Program-made: the position numbers and the translations under genes
NCBI RefSeq assembly: GCF_900090305.1
Contig: NZ_LT607751.1
Location: 5,580,001 to 5,644,000, forward strand
DNA: 64,000 nucleotides
Direction of reading: 5' to 3'
DNA from: Micromonospora siamensis
GTDB lineage: Bacteria > Actinomycetota > Actinomycetes > Mycobacteriales > Micromonosporaceae
The notes under the pieces: model-generated
The model's input: the letters and a program-made list of their open reading frames with translations, nothing else
Databases searched by the model: none
Told to the model about the DNA's origin: nothing
Part shown: positions 1-8,356 of the stretch, in pieces
Numbering within the stretch: position 1 is the first letter of the stretch
Layout: each line of letters begins with the position of its first letter

Positions 1-477
1 CAGCGGGGCGACCACGGCGTCGGAGGTGTTCTCCGCGACGGACTCGACGGTGGCCCGGGCCAGCTCAGGCTCGTCGAGGGCGGACGGGTCCCGTCCGCAG
101 AGGTGGCCGAGCCGGCCGCGGGCGGCGGGCAGGTCACCGCGGCGCAGCGCGGCGCCCATCACGGTCGCCTCCCGGCTCAGGGTGCGCCCGCCGAGCACCG
201 TCCAGGTGGCGGCGGCCGTGAGCACCACCCGGGCCACCGGCCGGTTGCGGGTGGCCAGCGTGGCGGCGGCGCCGACCAGCACCGGCACGCCGACGGCCAG
301 CGCGGTGAACGCCGCGCCGGCGACCGGGTCGGGCCGGTACAGGCGGCGCTCCAACGCACCCGCCGCCCGCCCGAAGCCGGCCACCGGATGCCAGCGCCGG
401 GGGTCACCCAGCCAGGCGTCGAGGGCGTACCCCGCCACCAGTCCCGCCGCGTTCGTCACCGCGGTCGACCGTCGCAC
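1..477 (-). CDS. cobD: Cobalamin biosynthesis protein CobD/CbiB, C-terminal part missing at window edge
   Basis: Adenosylcobinamide-phosphate synthase: an inner-membrane protein that attaches the aminopropanol arm to cobyric acid in B12 synthesis. The visible 159 residues carry family landmarks: LDAWLGDPRRWHPVAGFG near the N-terminus, then hydrophobic helices, then VMGAALRRGDLPAARGRL and ATVESVAENTSDAVVAPL, a very typical CobD segment. The frame runs off the left edge, so about half the protein is missing. I chose the GTG at 477 because GGAGG lies 8 nt upstream (486-490); two closer GTG codons at 483 and 486 sit too near or inside that ribosome site. No other cobalamin gene is visible to the right, so any operon continues leftwards. 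Confidence 0.88.
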   Translation of the reverse strand, partial: MRRSTAVTNAAGLVAGYALDAWLGDPRRWHPVAGFGRAAGALERRLYRPDPVAGAAFTALAVGVPVLVGAAATLATRNRPVARVVLTAAATWTVLGGRTLSREATVMGAALRRGDLPAARGRLGHLCGRDPSALDEPELARATVESVAENTSDAVVAPL

Positions 478-682
478 CCTCACCACCTCCGGCCCGCCAG
501 CCTATGGCCTGCCCGGCCGGCGTCATGGGGACGGGCGGCGAAACGGCGCTCGTCGACCGCCCGAGTGGCACCCGGGCCGCGGCGGCCGGGTGCACGGCTC
601 GGGGTGGCTCGCCGGTCCGCGCTGGCCGGACCCGCCCGGGACCGGGTTGTTGGGCGGTACCGGAGCCGATAGGTTGCGGACT

Positions 683-1249
683 GTGCGGCTTATCGATGTC
701 ATGTGCCGGTCCCTGCTCGCGACGGTGTTCGTCGTGGCCGCGCTCAGCAAGATCGCCGGTCGTCCGGCGTGGCTGGGCTTCGTGCAGTCGCTCCGTGAGC
801 TGAACCAGGTGCCGGATGCCGCCGTACGACCCGCGGCGATCACCACGGTGACCACCGAGGCGCTGGTCGTCGTGCTGCTGCTGGTGCCGTCACCTACCGC
901 GGGAATGGTCGGCTCCGCCATCGCGGCCGGCCTGCTCGCGGCCTTCGTCGTGGTGATCGGGCTGGCCATCGCGCGCGGCAACCGCACGCCGTGCCGCTGC
1001 TTCGGCACCTCGAACGTGCCACTCGGTTGGCCGCACGTCGTTCGCAACCTGGTGCTGATCGGGGTGGCCGGGCTCGGCCTGTTGAGCGCGTCAGCCGCCG
1101 GAACGACCCCGGCGGCGACGGTGTTGCTCGCCGGGGCCGGCGGCCTGGTGGCCGGGATCCTGATCACCGCGGCGGAGGACATCGTGGCCCTGGTCAGGCC
1201 GGCAGGGCCGCCCCGTCCGACGTCAGTCTCCCGTCGCGCATCGAGATGA
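683..1249 (+). CDS. MauE/DoxX-like redox-associated integral membrane protein
   Basis: About 188 residues with four hydrophobic segments (roughly 10-25, 52-72, 78-97, 113-135 plus a further stretch near 145-168). The short motif CRCFG (Cys104, Cys106) after the third segment matches the Cys-x-Cys-Phe-Gly signature I associate with MauE/DoxX-type proteins, which work with thioredoxin-like MauD in forming disulfides in the cysteine-rich methylamine dehydrogenase small subunit. Here no methylamine dehydrogenase gene is present; instead a thioredoxin-like gene (2060) and a ten-cysteine peptide gene (4541) follow, so I infer a disulfide-forming role for that peptide. The GTG at 683 is the best start; an in-frame ATG at 701 is possible. 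Its last 56 nt overlap the tail of the convergent ATPase gene. Confidence 0.8.
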   Translation: MRLIDVMCRSLLATVFVVAALSKIAGRPAWLGFVQSLRELNQVPDAAVRPAAITTVTTEALVVVLLLVPSPTAGMVGSAIAAGLLAAFVVVIGLAIARGNRTPCRCFGTSNVPLGWPHVVRNLVLIGVAGLGLLSASAAGTTPAATVLLAGAGGLVAGILITAAEDIVALVRPAGPPRPTSVSRRASR

Positions 1250-1931
1250 CGTAGTCGCAGGACTCCGCGACGTCCCGGTCGTGGGTGGCGACGACCATGG
1301 TGGCGGACCGCTCGCGGCCGACCCGGCGTAACAGGCCCAGGATCTCGACGCCGGTGGCGGAGTCGAGACTTCCGGTCGGCTCGTCGGCGACGATGAGCGT
1401 GGGATCGCCGATCAGCGCCCGGGCGATCGCCACCCGCTGCTGCTGGCCGCCGGAGAGCTGGGCCGGGGTCGCTGACTCACGCCCGGCCAAGCCGACGGCG
1501 TCCAGCAGCTGCCGGGCCCGCGCCACCTTGTCGAACGGCACCCTGAGGGGCACCACCGGCACGAGGACGTTGTCCAGCACGGACAGTGCCGGAAGCAGAT
1601 GAAAGCGTTGGAAGACCAGGCCGACCCGGCGCCGGTGGTCGAGCAGCGCACGCCGGCCGGCCCGGGCGAGGTCCACCCCGTCGACGACGAGCTGCCCGCA
1701 GTCGGGACGCTCGATCCCGGCGAGCAGGTGCAGCAGCGTCGACTTGCCGGATCCGCTGGGACCGCAGAGCGCCACCACAGCACCGGACGCGATCTCCAGC
1801 GAGAGGTCCCGTACGGCGGCGATCCGGGCGTCTCCCGCGCCGAAGGACCTGCCGAGCCCGCTGATCCGGATCGCGGCCCCGGCGGTGGCACCCGCCCCTT
1901 CCGCATCGACCGCCATGCGCCCGACACCCAC
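1194..1931 (-). CDS. ABC transporter ATP-binding protein, LolD/MacB type
   Basis: Nucleotide-binding subunit of about 245 residues. Walker A is GPSGSGKST, the signature is LSGGQQQRVAIARAL, Walker B is LIVADEPTGSLD and the H-loop is VATHDRD. The DEPTGSLDS wording is characteristic of LolD/MacB ATPases that pair with FtsX-type permeases. The only such permease nearby is at 4830-7625 on the other strand, so I infer they form one transporter although they are encoded apart. The gene is divergent from the thioredoxin-like gene, and the 128-nt gap must hold both promoters. Start is uncertain: GTG 1931 has GGAGA almost adjacent, ATG 1916 is an alternative. The 3' end overlaps the MauE-like gene tail to tail. 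Confidence 0.9.
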   Translation of the reverse strand: MGVGRMAVDAEGAGATAGAAIRISGLGRSFGAGDARIAAVRDLSLEIASGAVVALCGPSGSGKSTLLHLLAGIERPDCGQLVVDGVDLARAGRRALLDHRRRVGLVFQRFHLLPALSVLDNVLVPVVPLRVPFDKVARARQLLDAVGLAGRESATPAQLSGGQQQRVAIARALIGDPTLIVADEPTGSLDSATGVEILGLLRRVGRERSATMVVATHDRDVAESCDYVISMRDGRLTSDGAALPA

Positions 1932-2059
1932 CTCTCCGGCCCCAATGGAATCAGCCTGAGCAGCCTACCGTTCCGTACGCGAACGGGGCTGCCCCGCGGC
2001 CCAGGGTTGGATTATCCTGGCCGCTCTACCGAAACCTGTCGATGCTTACGGGGACAAAC

Positions 2060-2611
2060 ATGCCTATTCTCTGGGCGGCGCTGGCCGTCGTCGGTGCCAT
2101 CTGCCTCGTCGACCTGCTACTCACCGTCGGCGTGATCCGCCGGCTTCGCGAGCACACCGAGCTGATCAGCCAGCTCAACCGGCAGCCCTCCGTCCAGGGC
2201 GAGATCACCAAGCCGGCCGGCTCCGAGGTGGATACGTTCCAGGTCACCACGATCGACGACCGCCCGCTCACCCGCGACGACCTCCGGCAGGGCATGCTCG
2301 TCGCCTTCCTCTCGCCCCGCTGCCCAGCCTGCGAGGAGCAGCGGCCGGCCTTCAGGGAGTACCTGAGCCGTCACCCGGGTGGCCGCGGCGAGGCCGTCAC
2401 CGTCCTACTGGGTACGCCGGCCGACGTCGCCGAGCTGGTCGACGAGCTGAAGGACCTGACGCAACTCGTCATCGAGCCGAACACCGACGGCCCGTTGTCG
2501 GCGGCCTTCGCGCTGAGCGGGTACCCGGCCTTCTGCCTGATGGGGCAGGACGGCGTCATAGCCGTGACCGGCTTCCAGGTCGACGTCCTTCCCGAGGCCG
2601 CCACCCGGTGA
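2060..2611 (+). CDS. Membrane-anchored thioredoxin-like (TlpA/MauD-like) protein
   Basis: 183 residues. One N-terminal membrane helix (about 2-24) with a basic IRRLR after it anchors the protein so that the thioredoxin domain (about 60-183) faces outward. The active site reads SPRCPACEEQ with Cys88 and Cys91, a CxxC pair. A cis-Pro-like GYPAFCLM stretch lies near the C-terminus, as expected for the fold, with an extra Cys. MauD-type proteins of this design partner with MauE, which is found at 683. I chose ATG 2060 because GGGGA sits 5 nt upstream; an upstream ATG at 2042 lacks a ribosome site. Its stop overlaps the GTG of the ABC exporter by 4 nt, so the two are translationally coupled. Confidence 0.85.
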   Translation: MPILWAALAVVGAICLVDLLLTVGVIRRLREHTELISQLNRQPSVQGEITKPAGSEVDTFQVTTIDDRPLTRDDLRQGMLVAFLSPRCPACEEQRPAFREYLSRHPGGRGEAVTVLLGTPADVAELVDELKDLTQLVIEPNTDGPLSAAFALSGYPAFCLMGQDGVIAVTGFQVDVLPEAATR

Positions 2612-4410
2612 CCAGGCTCCTCCGGGTGGCCTCGGCCGCCTGGCTGATCGCCTGGCGGGCGGCGCGGGGCCTCACCCTGGCCCAGGTGGCGGCGGCCGTG
2701 CTCGGCGCCGCCACCCCCCTGGCGGTGGCATGGCAGACGAAGGTCGTCTTCGACCGGCTGGCCGCCCCCGGTGATGCGACCCGCCTGGCCTGGCCGATCA
2801 CCGGGCTCGTCGCGGCCACGGTGCTGACCGCGGTGCCGCCCCAGGTGCTGCGCTACCTACGGGCAGAGCACGGCCGGCGGGTCGGCCTCGTCGCGCTGGA
2901 GCGCCTCTACACGGCCGTCAACCGGCTCGTCGGGCTCGGCCGGTTCGAGGATCCGCAGTTCGCCGACCGGCTCCGGTTCGCCCGGCAGGCGGGAGCGGCG
3001 GGACCGGGCCACACCGTGGCCGTCGGTCTGAACCTGCTCCAGCAGGTACTGGTGACCGTCGGCTTCGCGGTGTCGTTGGTCGCCGTCCGGCCCATGTTGG
3101 CCGCCGTCGTGGTGCTCGGAGCGCTGCCGGCGATCGGCGCGGAGTTCGCCCTGTCCCGACGACGGGCCCACGCCGCCAACCGGGTCGGTCCGGTCGAGCG
3201 GCGCGAGCTGTTCTACGGGCAGTTGCTCTCGGACGTGGACGCCGCCACCGAGGTGCGGCTCTTCGCCGCCGGGGCCTTCCTGCGGGACCGGATGCTGGGC
3301 GAGCGGCGGGCTGCGGACCGGCTGCTGCGATCGCTGGACCGGCGAACCATGGCTGTGGAAGTGGCCCTCACCGTACTGTCCACCGCCGTCGCCGGCGGGT
3401 GCCTCGCCTGGACGGTGTGGGCCGCTGCAGCCGGCCGGCTCTCCATCGGGGACGTCGCCATGCTGGTCGCGGCCGTCGCCGCCGTCCAGGGCGCGCTGCT
3501 CGGCATGGTCCGGGACGTGGCCGGGGCGCACACCCAGCTGATCATGTTCGACCACTACCTGACGGTGGTCGAGGCGGGGTCGGATCTCCCGGTGCCGGCG
3601 GCGCCGCTGCCTGTCACCGGACTACGGGAGGGCATTGAGTTCCGCGACGTCTGGTTCCGCTACCGGGAGGATCTGCCCTGGGTGTTACGCGGGGTGAGCT
3701 TCACGATCCCGCACGGCCGGTCCGTCGCGCTCGTGGGGCACAACGGTGCCGGCAAGAGCACCGTCGTCAAGCTCCTGTGCCGCTTCTACGACCCGGGCCG
3801 CGGGGCGATCCTCTGGGACGGTGTCGACCTGCGCGACCTGGATCCGGTCGCGCTGCGGGCCCGGATCGCGGCGGTGTTCCAGGACTTCGTCTCCTACGAG
3901 CTGTCCGCCGCGGAGAACATCGGCATCGGTGACGTGGACGCCCTGCCGGACCGGGCGAGGTTGGAGGCCGCCGGCCGGCAGGCCGGTGTCCACGAGGTCC
4001 TGCGGGAGTTGCCACACGGCTACGACACCCTGCTCAGCCGCACGTTCTTCGCCGGGGACGAGTTCGACGGCGCCGAACGCGGCACGATCCTCTCCGGCGG
4101 GCAGTGGCAACGGGTCGCGGTGGCCCGGGGTTTCCTACGGGGTCGACGGGACCTGATGATCCTCGACGAGCCGAGCGCCCGCCTGGACGCCGAGGCCGAG
4201 CACCAGATCCACCAGGGCCTCCAGCAAATGCGCGGCGGCGGCACCACCCTGCTCATCTCCCACCGGCTCGGCTCGATCCGCGACGCCGACCTCATCCTGG
4301 TACTCGACGCGGGCGCTGTGGCCGCGACCGGTCGGCACGACGACCTGGTGAATGGGCCGGGTCTCTACTCCGAGCTGTTCTCCCTGCAGGCCGCGGGTTA
4401 CCACCACTGA
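2608..4410 (+). CDS. ABC exporter with fused membrane and ATPase domains
   Basis: 600 residues in the layout of type IV (formerly B-type) exporters: a six-helix membrane domain in about residues 1-330 and an ATPase domain in about 345-600. Walker A is GHNGAGKST (about 377-385), the signature LSGGQWQRVAVARG (about 495), Walker B LMILDEPSARLD (about 513) and the H-loop ISHRLGSIRDAD (about 550). There is no N-terminal C39 peptidase domain, so leader removal must be done by another enzyme; an S26 peptidase is encoded at 7635. A short insertion between Q-loop and signature (FFAGDEFDGAERG) is unusual. The GTGA overlap with the thioredoxin-like gene ties it to the redox pair. I infer export of the ten-Cys peptide encoded next; substrate is unproven. 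Confidence 0.88.
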   Translation: MTRLLRVASAAWLIAWRAARGLTLAQVAAAVLGAATPLAVAWQTKVVFDRLAAPGDATRLAWPITGLVAATVLTAVPPQVLRYLRAEHGRRVGLVALERLYTAVNRLVGLGRFEDPQFADRLRFARQAGAAGPGHTVAVGLNLLQQVLVTVGFAVSLVAVRPMLAAVVVLGALPAIGAEFALSRRRAHAANRVGPVERRELFYGQLLSDVDAATEVRLFAAGAFLRDRMLGERRAADRLLRSLDRRTMAVEVALTVLSTAVAGGCLAWTVWAAAAGRLSIGDVAMLVAAVAAVQGALLGMVRDVAGAHTQLIMFDHYLTVVEAGSDLPVPAAPLPVTGLREGIEFRDVWFRYREDLPWVLRGVSFTIPHGRSVALVGHNGAGKSTVVKLLCRFYDPGRGAILWDGVDLRDLDPVALRARIAAVFQDFVSYELSAAENIGIGDVDALPDRARLEAAGRQAGVHEVLRELPHGYDTLLSRTFFAGDEFDGAERGTILSGGQWQRVAVARGFLRGRRDLMILDEPSARLDAEAEHQIHQGLQQMRGGGTTLLISHRLGSIRDADLILVLDAGAVAATGRHDDLVNGPGLYSELFSLQAAGYHH

Positions 4411-4540
4411 TCCCGACCGGAACCCGCAGCCAAAGGTCCTGAAAGGATGTTCAGTCGAGTGGCCAGACGGGGCAGCGCAAGCCATTGATGACTGTTAAAT
4501 TCGGGGCAACAACCACCTCTGCACCAACGGGGAGTGAAAG

Positions 4541-4762
4541 ATGCTGCGTCTTCTCAGCGGGATCGGCGACCGGCTGCTGATGGCCTTCGTCCCGAAGGTC
4601 ACCGTCCAGGCAACCTGCACCACCTGGAAGCGACTCTGCTACTGCAAGCCCGACTGCACCTCGGTCTCCCAGTGGTGTGACCGGGGCTGCGACAGCACCG
4701 GCACGTACTGTGGACCCTGCAACGTCAACAAGGCCAACGGCTGCATCGCGCCCTGCGGCTGA
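4541..4762 (+). CDS. Small cysteine-rich precursor peptide (10 Cys), putative secreted disulfide-rich peptide
   Basis: 73 residues with no recognised family. Residues 1-24 hold no cysteine and are amphipathic/hydrophobic (MLRLLSGIGDRLLMAFVPKV); residues 25-73 hold ten cysteines at 26, 33, 35, 39, 46, 50, 57, 60, 68 and 72, enough for five disulfides. VQA|T at 22-25 looks like a signal-peptidase-I type V-x-A site, which would release a 49-residue core beginning Thr-Cys. A CGPC sequence (57-60), the thioredoxin active-site motif, occurs in the core. ACGGGGAG lies 6 nt before the ATG, a strong ribosome site. A 130-nt gap with an AT-rich patch (TTAAAT at 4495) precedes it, so it may have its own promoter. 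No lanthipeptide, thiopeptide or lasso enzymes are nearby, so modification other than disulfides is not indicated. Function (bacteriocin, signal, other) is unknown. Confidence 0.75.
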   Translation: MLRLLSGIGDRLLMAFVPKVTVQATCTTWKRLCYCKPDCTSVSQWCDRGCDSTGTYCGPCNVNKANGCIAPCG

Positions 4763-4829
4763 CGTCCTCCGTAGCCGAAGCGGTCACTCGGCCTCGGCCG
4801 GTGGCCGCTTCCGCGTGACAGGAACGGCA

Positions 4830-7625
4830 TTGATCAGGCTCATGATCCACCAGCTCCGCCGTCGGGCCGGCCGCACGCTGGCGCTGCTCGCGGCGGTCAC
4901 GCTCGCCAGTACGGGCTTCTGCGTACTGACCGGGGCGACCTCCGCGGCGCGGTTGCAGGCGGTCGGAGTCGTGCAGGCCAACTACCGGTCGGCGTACGAC
5001 ATCCTGGTACGGCCCGCCGGATCGCGCAGTGACCTTGAGCGGGAGCGTGGGCTGTTACGCCCCAACTTCCTCTCCGGCCAGTTCGGTGGCATCTCCACGG
5101 CGCAGTGGCGGGCGGTCGAGGCGGTCGACGGTGTGGCGGTGGCGGCGCCGGTGGCCATGGTCGGTTACCTGAGCGTCGACCTCGGCATGACCGTCGACCT
5201 GACCGACCGCGTCGACCGGACCGCTCGTCAGCAACTGCTGCGACTCTCCCCCGAGACCCTCGCCGACCAGGGTTTGACCCGTTCACCCGGGACTCCCGCC
5301 CTGGTCTACGTCACCCGCAACCGCCTGGTGCCGGTACGTGCGTTGAACGACGCCCGCAGGACGTACGTCTACGCCGACGGCACCGAGTTGCCCGACCGGG
5401 AGGTGTCCCGCCGTTGTCCGGCCGCCCTCTTCGCGCCGTTGGAGGTGCTTCCCGACGGGCGTCGTGAGCTGGTCTGCGACGCGTTGCGCGACGACGCCAC
5501 CAGCCCGCTCGCCCAGCAGGTGCGCGCCTTTCAACTCGCCGCCGACGGCACGTTCCGGGACGCCTCCGTGCTGACCCGGGGGCGACCGCTGCCCACGCTG
5601 CGCGCGCTGCGGGTCCAGCTGCCCGTCCGCTTCTCGCTGCTGGCCGCTGCGGTCGATCCGGACCGGGAGGCCCGGCTCTCCGGTCTGGACCGCGCGGTGA
5701 CCTCCGGGCGCTACCTGCGCGCGGGCGAACGGCCCGTCCCTTCGGGTGGCGAACATTCTGTCCCGCTCGTGCCCCTGGTGGCAGTCGACCGGCTCGCCAC
5801 TGACGAGCGGGTGCGGGTGCAGGTGCGGGAGCTGGCGGAACCGGCCCGGGTTCGAGCCGGTTCGGCACCACCGAGCCTCGCCGCGATCAGCGCGGACGCC
5901 GGCACCGCCCAGCGGCCGCAGACGCGTGGACTCGGTTCCCTCTACGCCGACTGGCTGCGGTCCACCGAGTCGGAACGCAGGGCCTGGGTGGACGTCGACG
6001 ACCTGGTGACGGTGGGGGCACCGGCGTATCAGCGGGACGGGGACGCGCTCCGGGTACGCGTCACCGACCCGCCGGCCCGGCTGAAGACGCCCTCGGACAC
6101 CGAACGTTTCTCGGTACTGGCCCGGGACACCGCCCTACGCCAGGTGACCTCCGGCGACAGCCGCCTCGACCGGGAGAGCACCGTTGCCGGCACCCTGGTG
6201 GGGACGGTGGACCCGGAACGGGCGGTCCAGGGGCAGCCGTCGGGCGGCGCGCCGATGGAGACCTTCGTCCCGCCCCGGCTCACCGGCGCCGACGAGACCT
6301 CGACGGACGCCCTCGGCGGCCGGCCGCTCCTGCCGAACAGCAGCATCACCGGGTACGTTGCGACCCCTCCGCACCTGCTCGCCAACCTGGCGTCCCTGCC
6401 CGACCTGCTCCGTGGGGCGGATCCTGCCCAGAACGCGCGACCGTTGAGCGCGGTGCGGGTGCGAGTGGCGGGGATCCACGCCTTCGATGCCACGGCTCGG
6501 GAACGCGTGCGGGTGGTCGCCGAGGAGATCGCCGTCCGGACCGGCCTGGACGTCGACATCGTCGTCGGGGCGTCCGGCACGCGGCAGACCCTGGTGCTGC
6601 CGGCGGGTCAATTCGGCCGACCGCAGCTCACCCTCGACGAGTTGTGGACCCGCAAGGGTGTGGCGACGGTCATCGTCGAAGCGGTGGACCGCAAGAGCAC
6701 CATCCTGCTGGTCATGGTGCTGGTGGCCTGTGTGCTGTTCGTCGGCAACGCGGTGTCGGCGGCGGTGCGTGACCGGCACCGTGAACTCGCCATCCTGGCC
6801 TGCCATGCCTGGCCTGCCAGCCGGCTGGCGGCCCTCGTGCTCGGCGAGGCGGCGGCGATCGGCACCCTCGCCGGCGTCGCCGCCGCACTGCTGACGATGC
6901 CGGTCGCCGCCGCCGCGGGGATCACGGTGCCGTGGTCCCGGCCGGTCCTCGCCGTGGTGGTGGCACTCGCCCTGACCCTGGCTGCCGCGCTGGTTCCGGC
7001 GCTGCGGGCCGCCCGCACCTATCCCGCGGCCGCCCTCCACCCGGCCACCGCCGCAGTCACGGGGCGGCCCCGGCGGCAGCGGACCGTGTGGTCGATGGCG
7101 GTGGCCGGCGCCCGCCGGATGCCGGGGCGGACGGCCCTCGCGGCGCTCAGCCTGGCCATCGCCATCGCGGCGTCGACCGTGGCCCTGGCCGTCGACGTGG
7201 TCTTCACCGGGCGAATCGTCGGCACGGTGCTGGGAGACGGCGTGTCGCTGACCGTGCGGGGTGTGGACCGGTTCCTCGTGATGGGTCTGGTCTTCTTCGG
7301 CGTGGCCGGTGTGGTGGACGTCCTCTATCTCGGCATCCGCGAGCGGGCGTCGGAGTACGCGCTGCTGCGGGCCACCGGCTGGTCGGAGCCGGACGTCGGC
7401 CGGCTGGTGGCCGGCGAGGGGGTGGTCATCGGTGTCCTCGGCGGCGTGGCGGGTGGCCTCGCCGGGCTGCTGGCGATCTCCGTCTTCGTTGGTGCCGTGA
7501 CCCTCGGGACGATCGCCGTGGCGGTGGCCGCCGCACTGGCGGGAGCGCTGCTCGCCGCCGTTGCCGGGACTGTCACGGCGGTCCTGTTGGGCCGCATGCC
7601 GGCAGCCCAGCTCGCCGACCAGTAG
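4830..7625 (+). CDS. FtsX/MacB-family ABC transporter permease, large
   Basis: About 931 residues. One N-terminal helix (RTLALLAAVTLASTGFCVL) is followed by a very large extracytoplasmic region of some 560 residues, then a first FtsX domain (helices from about residue 620, with RDRHRELAILACHAW) and a second FtsX domain at the C-terminus (RERASEYALLRATGWSE). This is the layout of large MacB-like permeases that act on periplasmic or extracellular substrates rather than carrying solute through a channel. Its ATPase is probably the LolD-like protein at 1194-1931. Start is uncertain: TTG 4830 has AGGAA 5 nt upstream and gives MIRLMIHQLRRRAGR; ATG 4842 and GTG 4815 are alternatives. It follows the peptide gene by 67 nt and precedes the S26 peptidase by 9 nt. 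Confidence 0.85.
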   Translation: MIRLMIHQLRRRAGRTLALLAAVTLASTGFCVLTGATSAARLQAVGVVQANYRSAYDILVRPAGSRSDLERERGLLRPNFLSGQFGGISTAQWRAVEAVDGVAVAAPVAMVGYLSVDLGMTVDLTDRVDRTARQQLLRLSPETLADQGLTRSPGTPALVYVTRNRLVPVRALNDARRTYVYADGTELPDREVSRRCPAALFAPLEVLPDGRRELVCDALRDDATSPLAQQVRAFQLAADGTFRDASVLTRGRPLPTLRALRVQLPVRFSLLAAAVDPDREARLSGLDRAVTSGRYLRAGERPVPSGGEHSVPLVPLVAVDRLATDERVRVQVRELAEPARVRAGSAPPSLAAISADAGTAQRPQTRGLGSLYADWLRSTESERRAWVDVDDLVTVGAPAYQRDGDALRVRVTDPPARLKTPSDTERFSVLARDTALRQVTSGDSRLDRESTVAGTLVGTVDPERAVQGQPSGGAPMETFVPPRLTGADETSTDALGGRPLLPNSSITGYVATPPHLLANLASLPDLLRGADPAQNARPLSAVRVRVAGIHAFDATARERVRVVAEEIAVRTGLDVDIVVGASGTRQTLVLPAGQFGRPQLTLDELWTRKGVATVIVEAVDRKSTILLVMVLVACVLFVGNAVSAAVRDRHRELAILACHAWPASRLAALVLGEAAAIGTLAGVAAALLTMPVAAAAGITVPWSRPVLAVVVALALTLAAALVPALRAARTYPAAALHPATAAVTGRPRRQRTVWSMAVAGARRMPGRTALAALSLAIAIAASTVALAVDVVFTGRIVGTVLGDGVSLTVRGVDRFLVMGLVFFGVAGVVDVLYLGIRERASEYALLRATGWSEPDVGRLVAGEGVVIGVLGGVAGGLAGLLAISVFVGAVTLGTIAVAVAAALAGALLAAVAGTVTAVLLGRMPAAQLADQ

Positions 7626-7634
7626 GGAGTTACG

Positions 7635-8120
7635 GTGCGTCTCGTCATGGCATTCGTCGCGGTGGCCCTCGGAGGCACCGCTGGCATCCTGCTTCTGCGC
7701 AAGCGTTTCCTGATGGCCACGGTCAGCGGCTTCAGCATGGCTCCGACCCTGCACCCGGGCGACCGCCTCCTGGTCCGCCGGGTGCCGCCGGCCGCCGGGC
7801 GACCGGGGGACATCGTCGTCGTTCGCCCGGACGCCCGGATGGCCGGTCCCCGGCCGCGCCCAGGCTGGGTGATCAAGCGGCTCGTTGCTGCCCCCGGGGA
7901 CCCGGTTCCCGCGGGTGTGCCGTCGTCGACGGGCTCGCACGTCCCGCCCGGACGGATGGCCATCCTGGGGGACAACCCCGACGCCAGCCGCGACTCGCGC
8001 GACTACGGGCTGGTGGCGCACGACCAGTTCGTCGGCGTCGTCGTCCGGACGCTGCACCGCGCCCCGCGCTCGGGCGCGCTGGTCGTCCCCGAGGTGCCGC
8101 CGACGGCCGACCGCCGCTGA
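7635..8120 (+). CDS. S26 family signal peptidase-like serine protease
   Basis: 161 residues, short for a LepB. One N-terminal membrane helix (about 3-20) is followed by the catalytic box SGFSMAPTLHPGD with the nucleophile Ser34, the VIKRLVAAPGD box with the general base Lys81, and the GDNPDASRDSRDYG box near 113-126. All three S26 boxes are intact, so it should be active. GTG 7635 is preceded by GGGAG at 6 nt and lies 9 nt after the permease stop, hence same operon. Placed in the peptide locus, it is the natural candidate to cut the precursor at the VQA-T site; it is too isolated from general secretion genes to be the housekeeping enzyme, though that is inference. Confidence 0.88.
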   Translation: MRLVMAFVAVALGGTAGILLLRKRFLMATVSGFSMAPTLHPGDRLLVRRVPPAAGRPGDIVVVRPDARMAGPRPRPGWVIKRLVAAPGDPVPAGVPSSTGSHVPPGRMAILGDNPDASRDSRDYGLVAHDQFVGVVVRTLHRAPRSGALVVPEVPPTADRR

Positions 8121-8356
8121 GATCTGGGGCGGAGGATCCCGTGCCGCGGTCCGGGCCATGGGGCGCAGCCGCCCGGTCAGGTCCGGCGGAACGGCGGGGG
8201 TCAGGAGCGGCAGGCGGGTCGCGACCGGATGGCCCGCTCGCCGGACCGACCGACGTGCCGGCCAGCCGGCCGCCCCCGTCCCTCTACCCGTTGCCGGCCC
8301 TGTCCCCCGCCCGACGGCCCCGCCACGCGGATCGCCGGGTCGGGACCGATGGTCCC

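Noticed and set aside
683..4410. A methylamine utilisation (mau) operon
   Set aside because: MauE- and MauD-like genes are present but no methylamine dehydrogenase large or small subunit or amicyanin gene is seen.
4541..4762. Lanthipeptide, lasso or thiopeptide precursor
   Set aside because: No lanthionine synthetase, lasso cyclase, YcaO or dehydratase gene is within reach; the Cys pattern with redox genes fits disulfides better.
6135..8159. 674-codon open frame on the minus strand opposite the FtsX permease
   Set aside because: His/Gly/Arg-rich antisense sequence without domains; a GC-rich shadow of the real gene.
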